Shown here piece after piece: positions 27,932 through 36,518 of a stretch of DNA of 64,000 nt. Positions within the stretch are counted from its first letter, which is position 1; the number at the start of each line of letters is the position of its first letter. The notes under the pieces were generated by a model. It ran no database searches. It was given only the letters and a program-made list of their open reading frames with translations, and was not told where the DNA came from. Source of the DNA: Companilactobacillus ginsenosidimutans (lineage in GTDB: Bacteria > Bacillota > Bacilli > Lactobacillales > Lactobacillaceae); contig NZ_CP012034.1 in assembly GCF_001050475.1 (NCBI RefSeq), forward strand, positions 1,364,001 through 1,428,000. The letters run 5' to 3'. Made by a program: the position numbers and the translations under genes.

Positions 27932-28621
27932 TTAGTGTGCGAACAACAATCCAATTCCATATGTGACGATCATTGTTAATAATCCTGAAACTACATTTCT
28001 CAAGACGGCACGAGATTTATTTGCATTACCTAATGCTGCGGCTGAATATCCGGTAATTACTAATGCGATAACGACGGCAATTACTGTCGCAACTAATTTA
28101 ATTCTCTCTGGAAAAAGTGTAATTGATAATAGTGGGAGTAATGATCCGGTTGGAAATGAAATCATTGACGCTAAAGCTGCGGCGATGGCGCTAGTTTTTT
28201 CTTTAGGATTAAATCCATAACGTTCTCTGACTGCTGTGTCAAGTTGATCTCCGTCTAACATCTCGGTTGTAGCTTTCGCGGCGAGTTCACCTGGGATTCC
28301 AGTATTCTGATATTTATTTTTAATAAAATCAAATTCCTCTTGATAATGTGAATCGAGAGCAGATTTTTCTTTTAAAACAGCCATTTTCTCTGAATCTCTT
28401 TGGGTACTTACTGATACCCATTCGCCCATTGCCATTGAAATTGTTCCGGCTAACATTCCGGCGATCCCGGCTAAAAATATTGCATAATTATTATTTGTGG
28501 CACCGGCAACACCGATGACAATACCTGCTACTGAAACAATGCCATCATTAGCACCCATAACACTGGCACGCATAACATTAATTTTTTCAGCAAGGCTTCT
28601 ATTCTTCTTGGCTTTTTCCAT
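27932..28621 (-). CDS. VIT1/CCC1-family metal transporter (2)
   Basis: 229 residues, first gene of the pair. INVMRASVMGANDGIVSVAG and MAMGEWVSVSTQRDSEK are the family signatures, and the central cytosolic region (about 80-150) is acidic and helical. AAAGGGGCG precedes the ATG. Paired VIT genes are common in lactobacilli. Regulation by the divergent PerR is likely, given the AT-rich palindromes in the shared upstream region. Confidence 0.92.
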   Translation of the reverse strand: MEKAKKNRSLAEKINVMRASVMGANDGIVSVAGIVIGVAGATNNNYAIFLAGIAGMLAGTISMAMGEWVSVSTQRDSEKMAVLKEKSALDSHYQEEFDFIKNKYQNTGIPGELAAKATTEMLDGDQLDTAVRERYGFNPKEKTSAIAAALASMISFPTGSLLPLLSITLFPERIKLVATVIAVVIALVITGYSAAALGNANKSRAVLRNVVSGLLTMIVTYGIGLLFAH

Positions 28622-28844
28622 TTTTCTCGCCCCTTTACACCGTTAATCTTATTTGAGTTCGAATAAAATTGAATTGATTCTAATCAAGTTTTAAAGCTAC
28701 ATTGGAATGGTTCTTATCTGTTAGCGACTCTATATTAACCTTATGACCAATAAATGTAAACTATTAATCACTGGTTTATAAAAGATTTTTCTGATAAATA
28801 AACATTAAAGTGTACTGACTTACAATTAAGAAGTATAATCATCT

Positions 28845-28889
28845 TGTAATCATTATCGATAAGAAAAATTAATAATCATTGATAATAAG
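28845..28889. promoter_or_regulatory. Possible PerR/Fur boxes upstream of perR
   Basis: Two AT-rich imperfect dyads: TAATCATTATCGATAA (28847-28863, containing palindrome TTATCGATAA) and TTAATAATCATTGATAA (28869-28885), partially matching the PerR consensus TTATAATNATTATAA. They lie in the perR leader between divergent genes. Confidence 0.4.
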
Positions 28890-28904
28890 AAAGGAAGTAC
28901 TCTT

Positions 28905-29366
28905 ATGGCTACGAAGAATGTTGCAGACGAGACTTTAAAGGTTTTAAAAGACAACAAGTTGCGTGTCACTCCACAGCGTCATGTAATTTTGTCATATCTT
29001 GCTAGTCATCATAATCATCCATCAGTTGACACGATTCACGCTGCTTTAAATAAGGAGCTTCCCAATTTAGGTGCATCAACCATTTACAACACATTGAATA
29101 CATTCGTTGAACGAGGACTCGTCATTGAACTTCAAAATGGCGATGGAAGTACTCATTACGATTATTTCGGAACTCCCCACTACCACGCTATTTGTACTAA
29201 CTGTGGAAAAATTGTTGATGTTTCATATGAGGGATTTGGCAAAGATGAGAAGGAATTCGAAAAGAAAACTGCTGAGTTATCTGGGTATATGATCTCTGGT
29301 AATCATATGGAGGTTTACGGTTTGTGTCCTGAGTGTCAGATTAAGCTTGGAATTTCTCGAGGTTAG
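28905..29366 (+). CDS. perR: Fur-family peroxide-sensing repressor PerR
   Basis: 153 residues. The winged helix covers about residues 10-85 (VTPQRHVILSYLASHHNHPS, GASTIYNTLNTFVERG). The metal-sensing loop HYDYFGTPHYHAICTNCGKI has the Asp expected of PerR (FDF in Bacillus), followed by two CxxC pairs (CTNC, CPEC) for structural zinc. PerR is a metal-dependent repressor inactivated by oxidation of His ligands, controlling peroxide defence and metal genes. Divergence from the VIT transporter operon supports that role. A family B element begins about 28 bp behind the stop. Confidence 0.9.
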   Translation: MATKNVADETLKVLKDNKLRVTPQRHVILSYLASHHNHPSVDTIHAALNKELPNLGASTIYNTLNTFVERGLVIELQNGDGSTHYDYFGTPHYHAICTNCGKIVDVSYEGFGKDEKEFEKKTAELSGYMISGNHMEVYGLCPECQIKLGISRG

Positions 29367-29393
29367 GTTGGTGTTAAAAGCAGATGTGCGAAA

Positions 29394-29567
29394 ACTGCCG
29401 GTTCCGGAAGGAAATAGATTTTTTGGCTGGAACGCTGCCGGGATCGTTTGAAGCTATTTCAAAGTTCGAAATATCTCCAAAGCGACCCTTTCACTAAGCT
29501 GACTTCGTCAGCAAAGTGAAATTTGGCGGCTGAGCCAAAATCTATTTCCTTCCTCCACCTAGTTCTC
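29394..29567 (+). repeat. Family B structured element, copy B3, behind perR
   Basis: ACTGCC-GGT-TCCGG, then arm AAGGAAATAGATTTT (29408-29422) pairing with AAAATCTATTTCCTT (about 29536-29551), closing with CCTCC-ACC-TAG. Side arms: TTTGAAGCTATTTC with loop AAAGTTC (29461-29467) and a TTTCACT...AGTGAAA arm with inner GCTGAC-TTC-GTCAGC and AA bulges. GGT and ACC form the outermost helix. Confidence 0.82.
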
Positions 29568-29656
29568 ACTCTGTTTATAAGCTTGGTGGTATTCTAAGCT
29601 TTATCTTTTTGGGTGTGGATTTGGTTTTTATATGTAAATTTGTTAAAAATTGAGTA

Positions 29657-29708
29657 CAAAAAAAATAAGGTCGAAAACAAAATTTATTGTTTTCGACCTT
29701 ATTTTTTG
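29657..29708. terminator. Bidirectional terminator
   Basis: AAATAAGGTCGAAAAC and GTTTTCGACCTTATTT with flanking A and T runs, between perR/B3 and the convergent azoR-like gene. Confidence 0.9.
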
Positions 29709-29721
29709 TTCTATTTCATAT

Positions 29722-30360
29722 TCACTTTGTTACGCTACCCTCTGGTACTTCATCCCTCGCTAACGCATCGGTTAGATAGTGTGTTATTTCTTGCATTGCT
29801 TTTTCTACTATTGCTGATCTGTTACTTCCTACTAGATCCATGCCCTGGGCTCTTATTAATTTCATTTGTATTATTCCCATGAAATTCATTATGGTTCTTA
29901 TGTAGTTTGGGGCGAAGTCGGCGTTTACGTATTTTAAATCATGCTCATAGTCACTTCCGCTGGATTGGATGTAGGCTACTTTTTGATGTCCGTCTAATAG
30001 GCCTACCGATCCCTCTGCCGTGTATTTGAAGGTTTTCTTCGCTATGAATATGTTATCTATGTAATCTTTTAATTTTGTTACTACATTGAAATTGTGTAGT
30101 GGCATCATTATTAGGATTAAGTCGGATCTTTTCCATTGGTTTATTAGTTTATCTTGGATTGGCTCGACTATTTCTGGATGATTTAATGTTTCTGCTGAAA
30201 TTTCCGGAATATTGTTTTTAGGATTGTAAAGTTCTAACTCTTCAATTTCGTCTTCTGGAGCAAGTTTGTTAATCATTTCGATGCTGTGTTTTTCTAGTTT
30301 ATTAATCGTTCTAGCTGGATTATTGTAATCTGGATGTGCATTTATAATTAAAACCTTCAT
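29722..30360 (-). CDS. FMN-dependent NADH:quinone oxidoreductase/azoreductase (AzoR-like)
   Basis: 212 residues, flavodoxin-like fold. MKVLIINAHPDYNNPARTI is the FMN-phosphate loop, MMPLHNFNVVTKLKDYIDNI the second FMN contact, and IQSSGSDYE with the FMGI stretch complete the site. Such enzymes reduce quinones and azo dyes with two electrons and protect against electrophilic stress. The gene diverges from a MocR-type regulator with only 45 bp between, so that regulator probably controls it. Confidence 0.88.
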   Translation of the reverse strand: MKVLIINAHPDYNNPARTINKLEKHSIEMINKLAPEDEIEELELYNPKNNIPEISAETLNHPEIVEPIQDKLINQWKRSDLILIMMPLHNFNVVTKLKDYIDNIFIAKKTFKYTAEGSVGLLDGHQKVAYIQSSGSDYEHDLKYVNADFAPNYIRTIMNFMGIIQMKLIRAQGMDLVGSNRSAIVEKAMQEITHYLTDALARDEVPEGSVTK

Positions 30361-30405
30361 ATTGTTATTACCTTTCTAGTACAATTTATTTGAGGTGGTG
30401 ATCTA

Positions 30406-31758
30406 ATGTTCCATATTAACCGAGATAGTCATGAACAAATTTATCTACAATTGTATCGACAATTACGTGCGGAAATTGAAACTGGTGTCCGTCTTCCTAC
30501 GCAAGCTGTACCGAGCACTCGATTTTTGGCAAAGTCTCTTTCCGTCAGTCGAAATACTGTCGACCATGCATTCCAAGACTTAGTAGCTGAAGGTTATTTG
30601 GAAAGTAGGCCGGGTGCTGGATATCATGTCGCCACTCACCTTCCAATTTTTTCAGCTCAGTCCAACATTACTGATCAAGAGCCTCTTCAAGAAAAATTTA
30701 TATACGATTTCACTGATGATTATGATCGCATGACTTTATTTCCAAAACGAGCTTGGCTTGATGCTGAACAAAGTATGATGCTCGGTGGTTTGACTCATAT
30801 TCAACCAGCAAATGGAGATTTACAATATCGAGAGCAACTAGTAAATTACTTGGCACGATTGAAAAATATTGATGTTGACGCTGACCAAATTGTTGTTACG
30901 AATGGATTCAACGAAGCTGCGGGAATTATTGCGAATCTAATTCCTAACTTGGCTGAAAATAAAATTGCTGTGGCAAATCCAATTGCTCCAAATGCTAGTG
31001 GCATCTGGAATCGGCTAGGTGTCGATGTCATAGACTTTGACGATATCGATTGTTTGCCTGAAGCATCAGCATACGTAATTTGTCCGACTCATAATTTTCC
31101 AGATGGGCATGGTCTTGATAACGATGAGCGTCAAACTTTTTCAAAATGGCTGATTAAAAATAACCGTTACTTGATTGAACTCGATACTGATGGAACACTG
31201 ATTTATGATGGTAATCAGACTCCAGCAATCCATCACTTTTTGGATGGTCGAAAGAGTTTCTACTATACTAATTACGACGATACTTTAGGATCTGCTCTAT
31301 GCATGGGGATTCTTGTTTTGCCAAAAGAACTGCTCCCCATTTATAAAGAAAAGTATGGAAAACTTCCCAATCGAAATTCTTTATGGCAGCAACAAATTCT
31401 TAGTCGTATGATTGCTAACGATTCTTTGGAAAGGTATATTCGACAATTAACAATTGTTTATCGTAACCGACGTGAGTTATTAATTGCTTCTTTAAAAAAG
31501 AGTCTGGGGTCAAAAATTGAATTTACTGGCACGAATACTGGTACATTTATTGTGGCTAAGCTTCAAACAGACCAATCAATCTCCAAACTAATTCGGTCTG
31601 CCAGTGAAGTTGGTGTTGGAATTGTTAATCCCGACCGATGTTGGCATAACCAGCCTAAAGATGATAAAAGCATCATCATGAGTTTCCGACAAGTTGACGA
31701 TGATAAAATTATCGATGGAGTCAAGGCTTTGGCAGAAGTTTGGGACCAGTTGCTTTGA
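30406..31758 (+). CDS. MocR-type regulator (GntR HTH plus aminotransferase-like domain)
   Basis: 450 residues. The N-terminal winged helix (QIYLQLYRQLRAEIETG, VPSTRFLAKSLSVSRNTVDH) is intact. The C-terminal two-thirds is a fold-type I aminotransferase-like domain, but the segment that normally holds the PLP lysine (SKTL in the family) reads NYDDTLGSALCMG, with Asp in place of Lys, and the usual EDDYDSEF segment is IELDTDGTLIYDG. PLP therefore probably cannot form the internal aldimine here, and the domain may sense something else. It is divergent from azoR, which it likely regulates. GAGGTGG precedes the ATG. Confidence 0.88.
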   Translation: MFHINRDSHEQIYLQLYRQLRAEIETGVRLPTQAVPSTRFLAKSLSVSRNTVDHAFQDLVAEGYLESRPGAGYHVATHLPIFSAQSNITDQEPLQEKFIYDFTDDYDRMTLFPKRAWLDAEQSMMLGGLTHIQPANGDLQYREQLVNYLARLKNIDVDADQIVVTNGFNEAAGIIANLIPNLAENKIAVANPIAPNASGIWNRLGVDVIDFDDIDCLPEASAYVICPTHNFPDGHGLDNDERQTFSKWLIKNNRYLIELDTDGTLIYDGNQTPAIHHFLDGRKSFYYTNYDDTLGSALCMGILVLPKELLPIYKEKYGKLPNRNSLWQQQILSRMIANDSLERYIRQLTIVYRNRRELLIASLKKSLGSKIEFTGTNTGTFIVAKLQTDQSISKLIRSASEVGVGIVNPDRCWHNQPKDDKSIIMSFRQVDDDKIIDGVKALAEVWDQLL

Positions 31759-31848
31759 ACACAAGTACTAGTTTAGATTGTTTAAGGGATTTTCAAAGGT
31801 CCAGTTAGTAAATTATTCAGGGTGCCAGTTTTGAAAATATTACTCAAT

Positions 31849-31878
31849 TTGCTTTCCTGGTACAAAATATTCTATAAT
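31849..31878 (+). promoter_or_regulatory. Promoter of the LCP gene
   Basis: -35 TTGCTT and -10 TATAAT with an 18-bp spacer, about 45 bases upstream of the ATG. Confidence 0.55.
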
Positions 31879-31921
31879 TACATCTTCAGATGACACGTTA
31901 ATTTAAGGTGGGAATATTTAT

Positions 31922-32944
31922 ATGAAACACATAAAAAGAATTCTAATTGCTCTTGGAGTTGTTATTGTTATTGCTCTGATTGCTGGATTCAGTTATTACA
32001 AGAGTATCGACAACGCCCTTGATGGTATTCATACTAGTAAAACTAGTGCTTCAAATAAGATTCAAAATGGTAAACCTTTTTCAATTTTACTTTTAGGTGC
32101 CGATACTGGTGCTGATGGTCGTACTGACCGTGGAATGTCCGATACTATTATTGTTATTACAGTTAATCCAAAAACTGATAAAGCTACTATGTATTCTGTT
32201 CCTCGTGACACTTTGGCCGAAATGGTTGGTGACAAGAAGAAAAATGTTCAAAAAATCAACGCCGCGTACAATATTGGTAAGAGCACCATGGCAAAAAATT
32301 CTATTAGTGAATTATTGAATGTTCCCATCGATTACAGTATGGCAGTTGATATGAACGCTATTAAAACCACTGTCGATTATGTCGGTGGAATCGATGTCGA
32401 TTCTCCAATGAAGGTTAGTTTTGACGGAGTAACTATTCAAAAAGGTAAGCATCATTTGAATGGTAAAGAAGCTCTCACTTATGCACGTATGAGATATCAA
32501 GATCCCCGTGGCGACTATGGTCGTCAACAACGTCAACAACAAGTTTTGAAAGCCGTTGTTAAGAAACTTAAGACTCCTGAATATCTGGTAAAATTGCCCG
32601 GTCTGATTAAAAAATTAGGTGTTGACGTCAATACCGACTTAACGGATAAGGAAATCAGACAAATACCAATGAAATATCACAGTGTTTCAACTGATTTCGA
32701 TACTGGTCACTTGCAAGGTAAGACCGCTTGGATCAACGGTAGTTCTTATCAAGTTGCTCCAACTAATAATCTTCAAGATGGTTCTGACACATTGAGAACA
32801 TCCCTCGGATTATCTACTGAAACAATTAGTAATACTGAAACCACTTTGAACAAGTTGAATGGTAAATTCTTTAAAAATAATGACGATACTGATTATGATA
32901 CAAATGGTTTGAATACTACTTATTACACAAATAATACTCATTAG
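31922..32944 (+). CDS. LytR-CpsA-Psr (LCP) family cell-wall ligase
   Basis: 340 residues: a short cytosolic N-terminus, one membrane helix (ILIALGVVIVIALIAGFSYY), and an extracellular LCP domain. Motifs: LLLGADTGADGRTDRGMSDT, MYSVPRDT with the catalytic Arg, GGIDVDSPM, and ALTYARMRYQDPRGDYGRQQRQ. LCP enzymes attach wall teichoic acid or polysaccharide from undecaprenyl carriers to peptidoglycan. The C-terminal Thr/Asn-rich tail (about 285-340) is not part of the core. It is monocistronic, with a terminator. Confidence 0.94.
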   Translation: MKHIKRILIALGVVIVIALIAGFSYYKSIDNALDGIHTSKTSASNKIQNGKPFSILLLGADTGADGRTDRGMSDTIIVITVNPKTDKATMYSVPRDTLAEMVGDKKKNVQKINAAYNIGKSTMAKNSISELLNVPIDYSMAVDMNAIKTTVDYVGGIDVDSPMKVSFDGVTIQKGKHHLNGKEALTYARMRYQDPRGDYGRQQRQQQVLKAVVKKLKTPEYLVKLPGLIKKLGVDVNTDLTDKEIRQIPMKYHSVSTDFDTGHLQGKTAWINGSSYQVAPTNNLQDGSDTLRTSLGLSTETISNTETTLNKLNGKFFKNNDDTDYDTNGLNTTYYTNNTH

Positions 32945-32947
32945 ACA

Positions 32948-32983
32948 CAAAAACAGCCGAGAAAATTTTCTCGACTGTTTTTT
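32948..32983 (+). terminator. LCP gene terminator
   Basis: AAACAGCCGAGAAAATTTTCTCGACTGTTTTTT hairpin described as arms ACAGCCGAGAA/TTCTCGACTGT with a T run. Confidence 0.88.
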
Positions 32984-33258
32984 ATTAATTAGCTTTATAT
33001 ACATCATTCCTTTTTGATGCTTTAACCACACCAATTTTGACTTAACAAAACGATAAGTGTTTGGCATTGACCGTGCGAATATAACTGTTGCATAATCAGT
33101 AATCGAATTGAAGCATCTGCGTTTGGGGTTAGAGTCTGTATCTACTTTGAATACTGCAGCAAGACTTTGAGATGTTAGGGAGAATCCAATTTTTGAAAAT
33201 AGCAGTACCTCCTGAACATTATAATAATTTCGATATCATTTACACCCACTATAGTCTA

Positions 33259-34266
33259 TTAGTCTGAAACTTTTATTAAAACTTTTCCCTTTGGACGACC
33301 AGAGGTAATTAGTTTGAGGGCATCATTAATATCATCTAAAGTAAATTCAGTTGGATCAACTGCTGGAACAATATTGTTATCTTCAATTATTTTGGTAATT
33401 TTCTTAAGTTGTTCGCCATCACTGCGGACAAATATAAATCTATAACTAGCACCCTTTTTAGCAGCAGCATTATCAAATTTCTTACCATTCATTGAGAATA
33501 AAAAGCTTTTGACAAATCCAAAATCACGATCTTTTGCAAACTGTTTGTTTGGTCCCATGATTAGAGAAAGCAAACGTCCACCTGGTTTGATTACCGAAAG
33601 TTCGTGGTTAAGTTCTTGAACACCACGTGTATCAATAACTAAATCAACATCTTTCAATTTTTCCCAGTAGTTTTCAGTTTTATAATCTAGATATTCATCA
33701 GCGCCAATCGCAATTGTGCGTTCTTTTTGTGCACCACTACCTGTGACGATAACGTGCAGTCCCATGTCTTTAGCAATGGGAATTGCCATTTGACCAAATG
33801 AACCTGACCCACCGGGAATAAGCACCGTTTGACCAGCATGGGCGTTGAGTTCTTCATGTAATCCTTGATAAGCTGTTAATCCGGTTAAAGGCGCCGCAGC
33901 ACCGTTTTGTGGATTTAAATTCTTAGGTAATAAAGCAATTGCATCGCTATCAACGGCAACAAATTCGGCAAAGCCACCACCAGTTTTAATTGGTAATCGA
34001 CTATAAATCACATCCCCAACTTTGAAGGCATTAACCTTCGAACCAATTTCTACAATTTCACCTGTTATTTCATTTCCCATTGTATGTGGCATTTTATAGT
34101 TTTGAATAATTTTGACGCTACCAGTACCAATCAAGTTTTCCAGCGGATTGACAGCAGCGTATTTCACTTGAACCAATGCTTCTGTATCGGAAATTTTTGG
34201 TGTAGGTATATCTCTAACAGTCAATTGATAATTTTTATTATACGAATCTAATTGTGCAGCTTTCAT
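33259..34266 (-). CDS. NADP-dependent quinone oxidoreductase (zinc-less MDR)
   Basis: 335 residues from ATG 34264-34266, which follows GGAGAG at the right distance; a longer frame to 34299 has no site. Domains: GroES-like (AALVQVKYAAVNPLENLIG, GNEITGEIVEIG) and Rossmann (VLIPGGSGSFGQMAIPIAK). There are no zinc-ligand Cys residues, as in the QOR group. It reduces quinones or enones with NADPH. It is divergent from an XRE-TPR regulator, and its promoter (-35 TTGTGA, -10 TATATT, 17 bp apart) overlaps the 30-bp dyad between the genes. Confidence 0.88.
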   Translation of the reverse strand: MKAAQLDSYNKNYQLTVRDIPTPKISDTEALVQVKYAAVNPLENLIGTGSVKIIQNYKMPHTMGNEITGEIVEIGSKVNAFKVGDVIYSRLPIKTGGGFAEFVAVDSDAIALLPKNLNPQNGAAAPLTGLTAYQGLHEELNAHAGQTVLIPGGSGSFGQMAIPIAKDMGLHVIVTGSGAQKERTIAIGADEYLDYKTENYWEKLKDVDLVIDTRGVQELNHELSVIKPGGRLLSLIMGPNKQFAKDRDFGFVKSFLFSMNGKKFDNAAAKKGASYRFIFVRSDGEQLKKITKIIEDNNIVPAVDPTEFTLDDINDALKLITSGRPKGKVLIKVSD

Positions 34267-34330
34267 GGGCTCTCCTTCATTTGGTGACAAACTAGTCATT
34301 ATGTTACTTGTTGAAACAAATATACACCTT

Positions 34331-34360
34331 CTGGTTACAAATCACAATATTTGTTACCAG
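34331..34360. promoter_or_regulatory. 30-bp dyad between divergent oxidoreductase and regulator
   Basis: Arms CTGGTTACAAAT and ATTTGTTACCAG with CACAAT between, one mismatch per arm pair. On the minus strand it contains -35 TTGTGA of the oxidoreductase promoter; on the plus strand TTGTTA (34351) with TAAACT 17 bp later could drive the regulator. It is a probable operator for both genes. Confidence 0.75.
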
Positions 34361-34410
34361 TAAGTTTCTATGATAAACTTCGATTAATTACAAAACACAG
34401 AGGCTGTATA

Positions 34411-35229
34411 TTGGAAAAATTAGGAACACTTCTTAAATCAATTAGACATGACCAGCATCAGACTCAGAAATCTGTCGCTAGTGGTATTTGCTCACAATCA
34501 ATGTTGTCAGCTATTGAAAATAACGAATACTTACCAAACGCTGCGATTTTTATTCAGTTGGCGAAAAGATTGAATATCGATCTCAACCAAATTGGTTTGG
34601 CTAATAATTTTGATATTAGCTCCCAAAAAAATTTTAACGACACCCTATCCAAATTGTGTGGAGAACATAAGTATCAACAGTTACTGGATTTTCTTCAACA
34701 AGATGAGGTCATTGACCAACTCGAAGAAGGTACCCAAACTCAAGCCTACTATTACTATTTGGCGGTTGCGCAAATGCAAACTGGCCACACGGATGACGCC
34801 TTTACCTCTGGAAAACTTTCCATAGCTGAAGCTAATGATCGTGAACCCAGTACTCTTACGCGCTTGGCATATATTTCTTTGGCGTATGCGCACGCAACTC
34901 AACATAAGGGTAAATTGGCGCGTGCAAATCAAGACTTAGCTTTCAATAATTTGGAAAAATTGAAATATGACGAAGATCAGAACATCTTGTTCTACTTGGC
35001 GGCATTAATTGATTATGAGCTGCAGGATTATGAAGGCTCTGCAAACAAGCTCAAGGACGGCATCAAGTTTATCACTAGTCACAACTCACATTACATGCTG
35101 GCTAACTCATATTATTTGCTGTCACTGATTGCCGAGAAATTGAACAACGATGTCGAGAAGATTGAAGCTTCAAAGCGTTCAAACTTATTCACAGATTTAT
35201 ATGAGGAAAATGTTTTTGAAGATATATAA
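34411..35229 (+). CDS. XRE-family regulator with TPR-like C-terminal domain (Rgg/PlcR-like)
   Basis: About 272 residues from TTG 34411, preceded by AGAGG at 7 bases; upstream starts would run through the operator. An N-terminal helix-turn-helix (LGTLLKSIRHDQHQTQKSVA, SQSMLSAIENNEYLPN) is followed by helical TPR-like repeats (YYYYLAVAQMQTGHTDDAF and so on). This architecture is that of RRNPP-type peptide-responsive regulators, but no pheromone gene is visible next to it, so peptide sensing is only a possibility. It is divergent from the quinone oxidoreductase and likely controls it through the 30-bp dyad. Confidence 0.82.
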   Translation: MEKLGTLLKSIRHDQHQTQKSVASGICSQSMLSAIENNEYLPNAAIFIQLAKRLNIDLNQIGLANNFDISSQKNFNDTLSKLCGEHKYQQLLDFLQQDEVIDQLEEGTQTQAYYYYLAVAQMQTGHTDDAFTSGKLSIAEANDREPSTLTRLAYISLAYAHATQHKGKLARANQDLAFNNLEKLKYDEDQNILFYLAALIDYELQDYEGSANKLKDGIKFITSHNSHYMLANSYYLLSLIAEKLNNDVEKIEASKRSNLFTDLYEENVFEDI

Positions 35230-35263
35230 ACCAAAATCGTCGTCCTATAGTTAGGTCTGGAAA

Positions 35264-35299
35264 CGAAAAAAAGGTCGTGACATTGTCACAACCTTTTTG
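35264..35299. terminator. Bidirectional terminator
   Basis: AAAAAAGGTCGTGACA-TTGTCACAACCTTTTT between the convergent XRE-TPR and SDR genes. Confidence 0.85.
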
Positions 35300-35902
35300 T
35301 TATTTCCTATTAATTCCTAAGCTATCACGCAATCCTAGTTTTGGATCATGTGCCAATCTCACTACTAAATCAGCGATACTGGTAATTGAAACATCATGTC
35401 CACCAAAGGGTTCACCCTTCTTAGTGATTTCATAATCGGTGTCGTCACTGTTATCAAACCAACCAGGACGGATAACTGTGTAGTCCAAATCTGAAGCTTC
35501 AATAATATCTGCAGCTTTACGATACGAGCTGAGCATTGGGTTAGAATTCAAGTTTCCTCCACCCATTGAAGCAGGAATCTCGTTGTAAATTCCCATTGAT
35601 GTGATGAACAAAAGACGTTTAACGTCTGACTTGTCCATGGCAGTAACGATTGATTGTGCCATCGTACCCAAATTTCCACTTAAGGCTGCGAATACAACAT
35701 CCTGTCCCTCTAAGGCTTGTGCTAGAACAGCTTGATCAGTTACATCACCAGAAATAGTTTTCTCACGATCTGGATTCACCTTACGCAATCTGGCTGCATG
35801 TCTAGCCATTAAAGTTAGCTTGTCATCTGTGTTTTGCAAAAAATAACTTCTAGTTGTGCTACCTACGGAACCAGTGGCTCCAATAATCAATACATTAGTC
35901 AT
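35300..35902 (-). CDS. Atypical SDR, NAD(P)-binding (NmrA/SDR_a5-like)
   Basis: 200 residues from ATG 35900-35902, 7 bases behind AGGAGGT. NVLIIGATGSVGS is the nucleotide-binding loop; AALSGNLGTMAQSIV, LLFITSMGIYNEIP and YTVIRPGWFDN follow the NAD(P)H-binding (SDR atypical) pattern. It is short (200 against 210-280) but complete. The substrate is unknown; such proteins act as reductases or redox sensors. The promoter has a 19-bp spacer with a dyad, and a merR gene is divergent, so MerR-type activation is likely. Confidence 0.85.
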   Translation of the reverse strand: MTNVLIIGATGSVGSTTRSYFLQNTDDKLTLMARHAARLRKVNPDREKTISGDVTDQAVLAQALEGQDVVFAALSGNLGTMAQSIVTAMDKSDVKRLLFITSMGIYNEIPASMGGGNLNSNPMLSSYRKAADIIEASDLDYTVIRPGWFDNSDDTDYEITKKGEPFGGHDVSITSIADLVVRLAHDPKLGLRDSLGINRK

Positions 35903-35932
35903 AATCATGACCTCCTCTTATTAACAAAATTC

Positions 35933-35963
35933 ATTATATTACCTTATAGTTGGTGTAAGGCAA
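35933..35963 (-). promoter_or_regulatory. MerR-type promoter of the 35300-35902 SDR gene
   Basis: On the minus strand -35 TTGCCT (35958-35963), a 19-bp spacer holding dyad CCTTA...TAAGG, and -10 TATAAT (35933-35938). A 19-bp spacer with a central dyad is the hallmark of MerR-activated promoters. The merR gene starts about 125 bp away, divergent. Confidence 0.82.
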
Positions 35964-36086
35964 CAGTTATTTTAAATATTTTTGAAAAAAGTTTTATTTA
36001 CTTATGCCACCATATTGACATCACATATATCAGTTGTACAATTACTTCATTATTACAGTTAGTCGAAGTAGAAAGAAGTGTTTAAT

Positions 36087-36506
36087 TTGGCAACATATAC
36101 TGTTCAACAAGTAGCTAAAAAAATGGATCTTACAACTTATACTGTTCGTTATTATCATGATCACGGGTTACTTCCTTTTGTAAAACGTGATAAGAACAAC
36201 AATCGTGTTTTTGATGATGCAGATCTTGAATGGGTTAAATTGATTACGTGTTTGCGTGCAACTGGTATGCCTTTGGACCAAATCAAGCAATATTTTGACT
36301 TGGTTATTGAGGGTGAAGATACTGTTCCTGAGCGTTATCAGATTATGCTTAAGCAACAACAGAAAACTCTTGATGAGATTAATGAGTTACAAAATCATTT
36401 GAAAACTATTAATTTCAAGGTTGCTCATTATGCGGATTTGTTGATTAATCATCAGCCCGATTCGTTTGAGCCTTCTAACATTCGAGAAAAATCTGCCGAA
36501 AAATAG
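36087..36506 (+). CDS. MerR-family transcriptional activator
   Basis: About 139 residues from TTG 36087 (MATYTVQQVAKKMDLTTYTV); an in-frame GTG at 36078 is less well placed. The MerR helix-turn-helix (YTVQQVAKKMDLTTYTVRYY), wing (GLLPFVKRDKNNNRVFDDAD) and a dimerisation coiled coil (about 80-120) are clear. No Cys pair for metals is present, so it is likely a drug- or redox/aldehyde-responsive MerR. The divergent SDR gene and two more reductase genes have matching 19-bp-spacer promoters and could form its regulon. A family B element follows. Confidence 0.9.
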   Translation: MATYTVQQVAKKMDLTTYTVRYYHDHGLLPFVKRDKNNNRVFDDADLEWVKLITCLRATGMPLDQIKQYFDLVIEGEDTVPERYQIMLKQQQKTLDEINELQNHLKTINFKVAHYADLLINHQPDSFEPSNIREKSAEK

Positions 36507-36518
36507 GTTTTGGGGCGG

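Noticed and set aside
29394..29567. Family B as a tRNA or tmRNA gene because of its cloverleaf and seven-base loop
   Set aside because: No acceptor CCA, no T-loop GTTCGAATC in place, arm lengths do not fit, and the long arms differ wholly between copies.
32987..33230. Minus-strand open frame behind the quinone oxidoreductase, with AGGAGG in front
   Set aside because: No canonical start codon follows the AGGAGG in the open frame, and the frame runs on through the LCP terminator. At most it is a relic.
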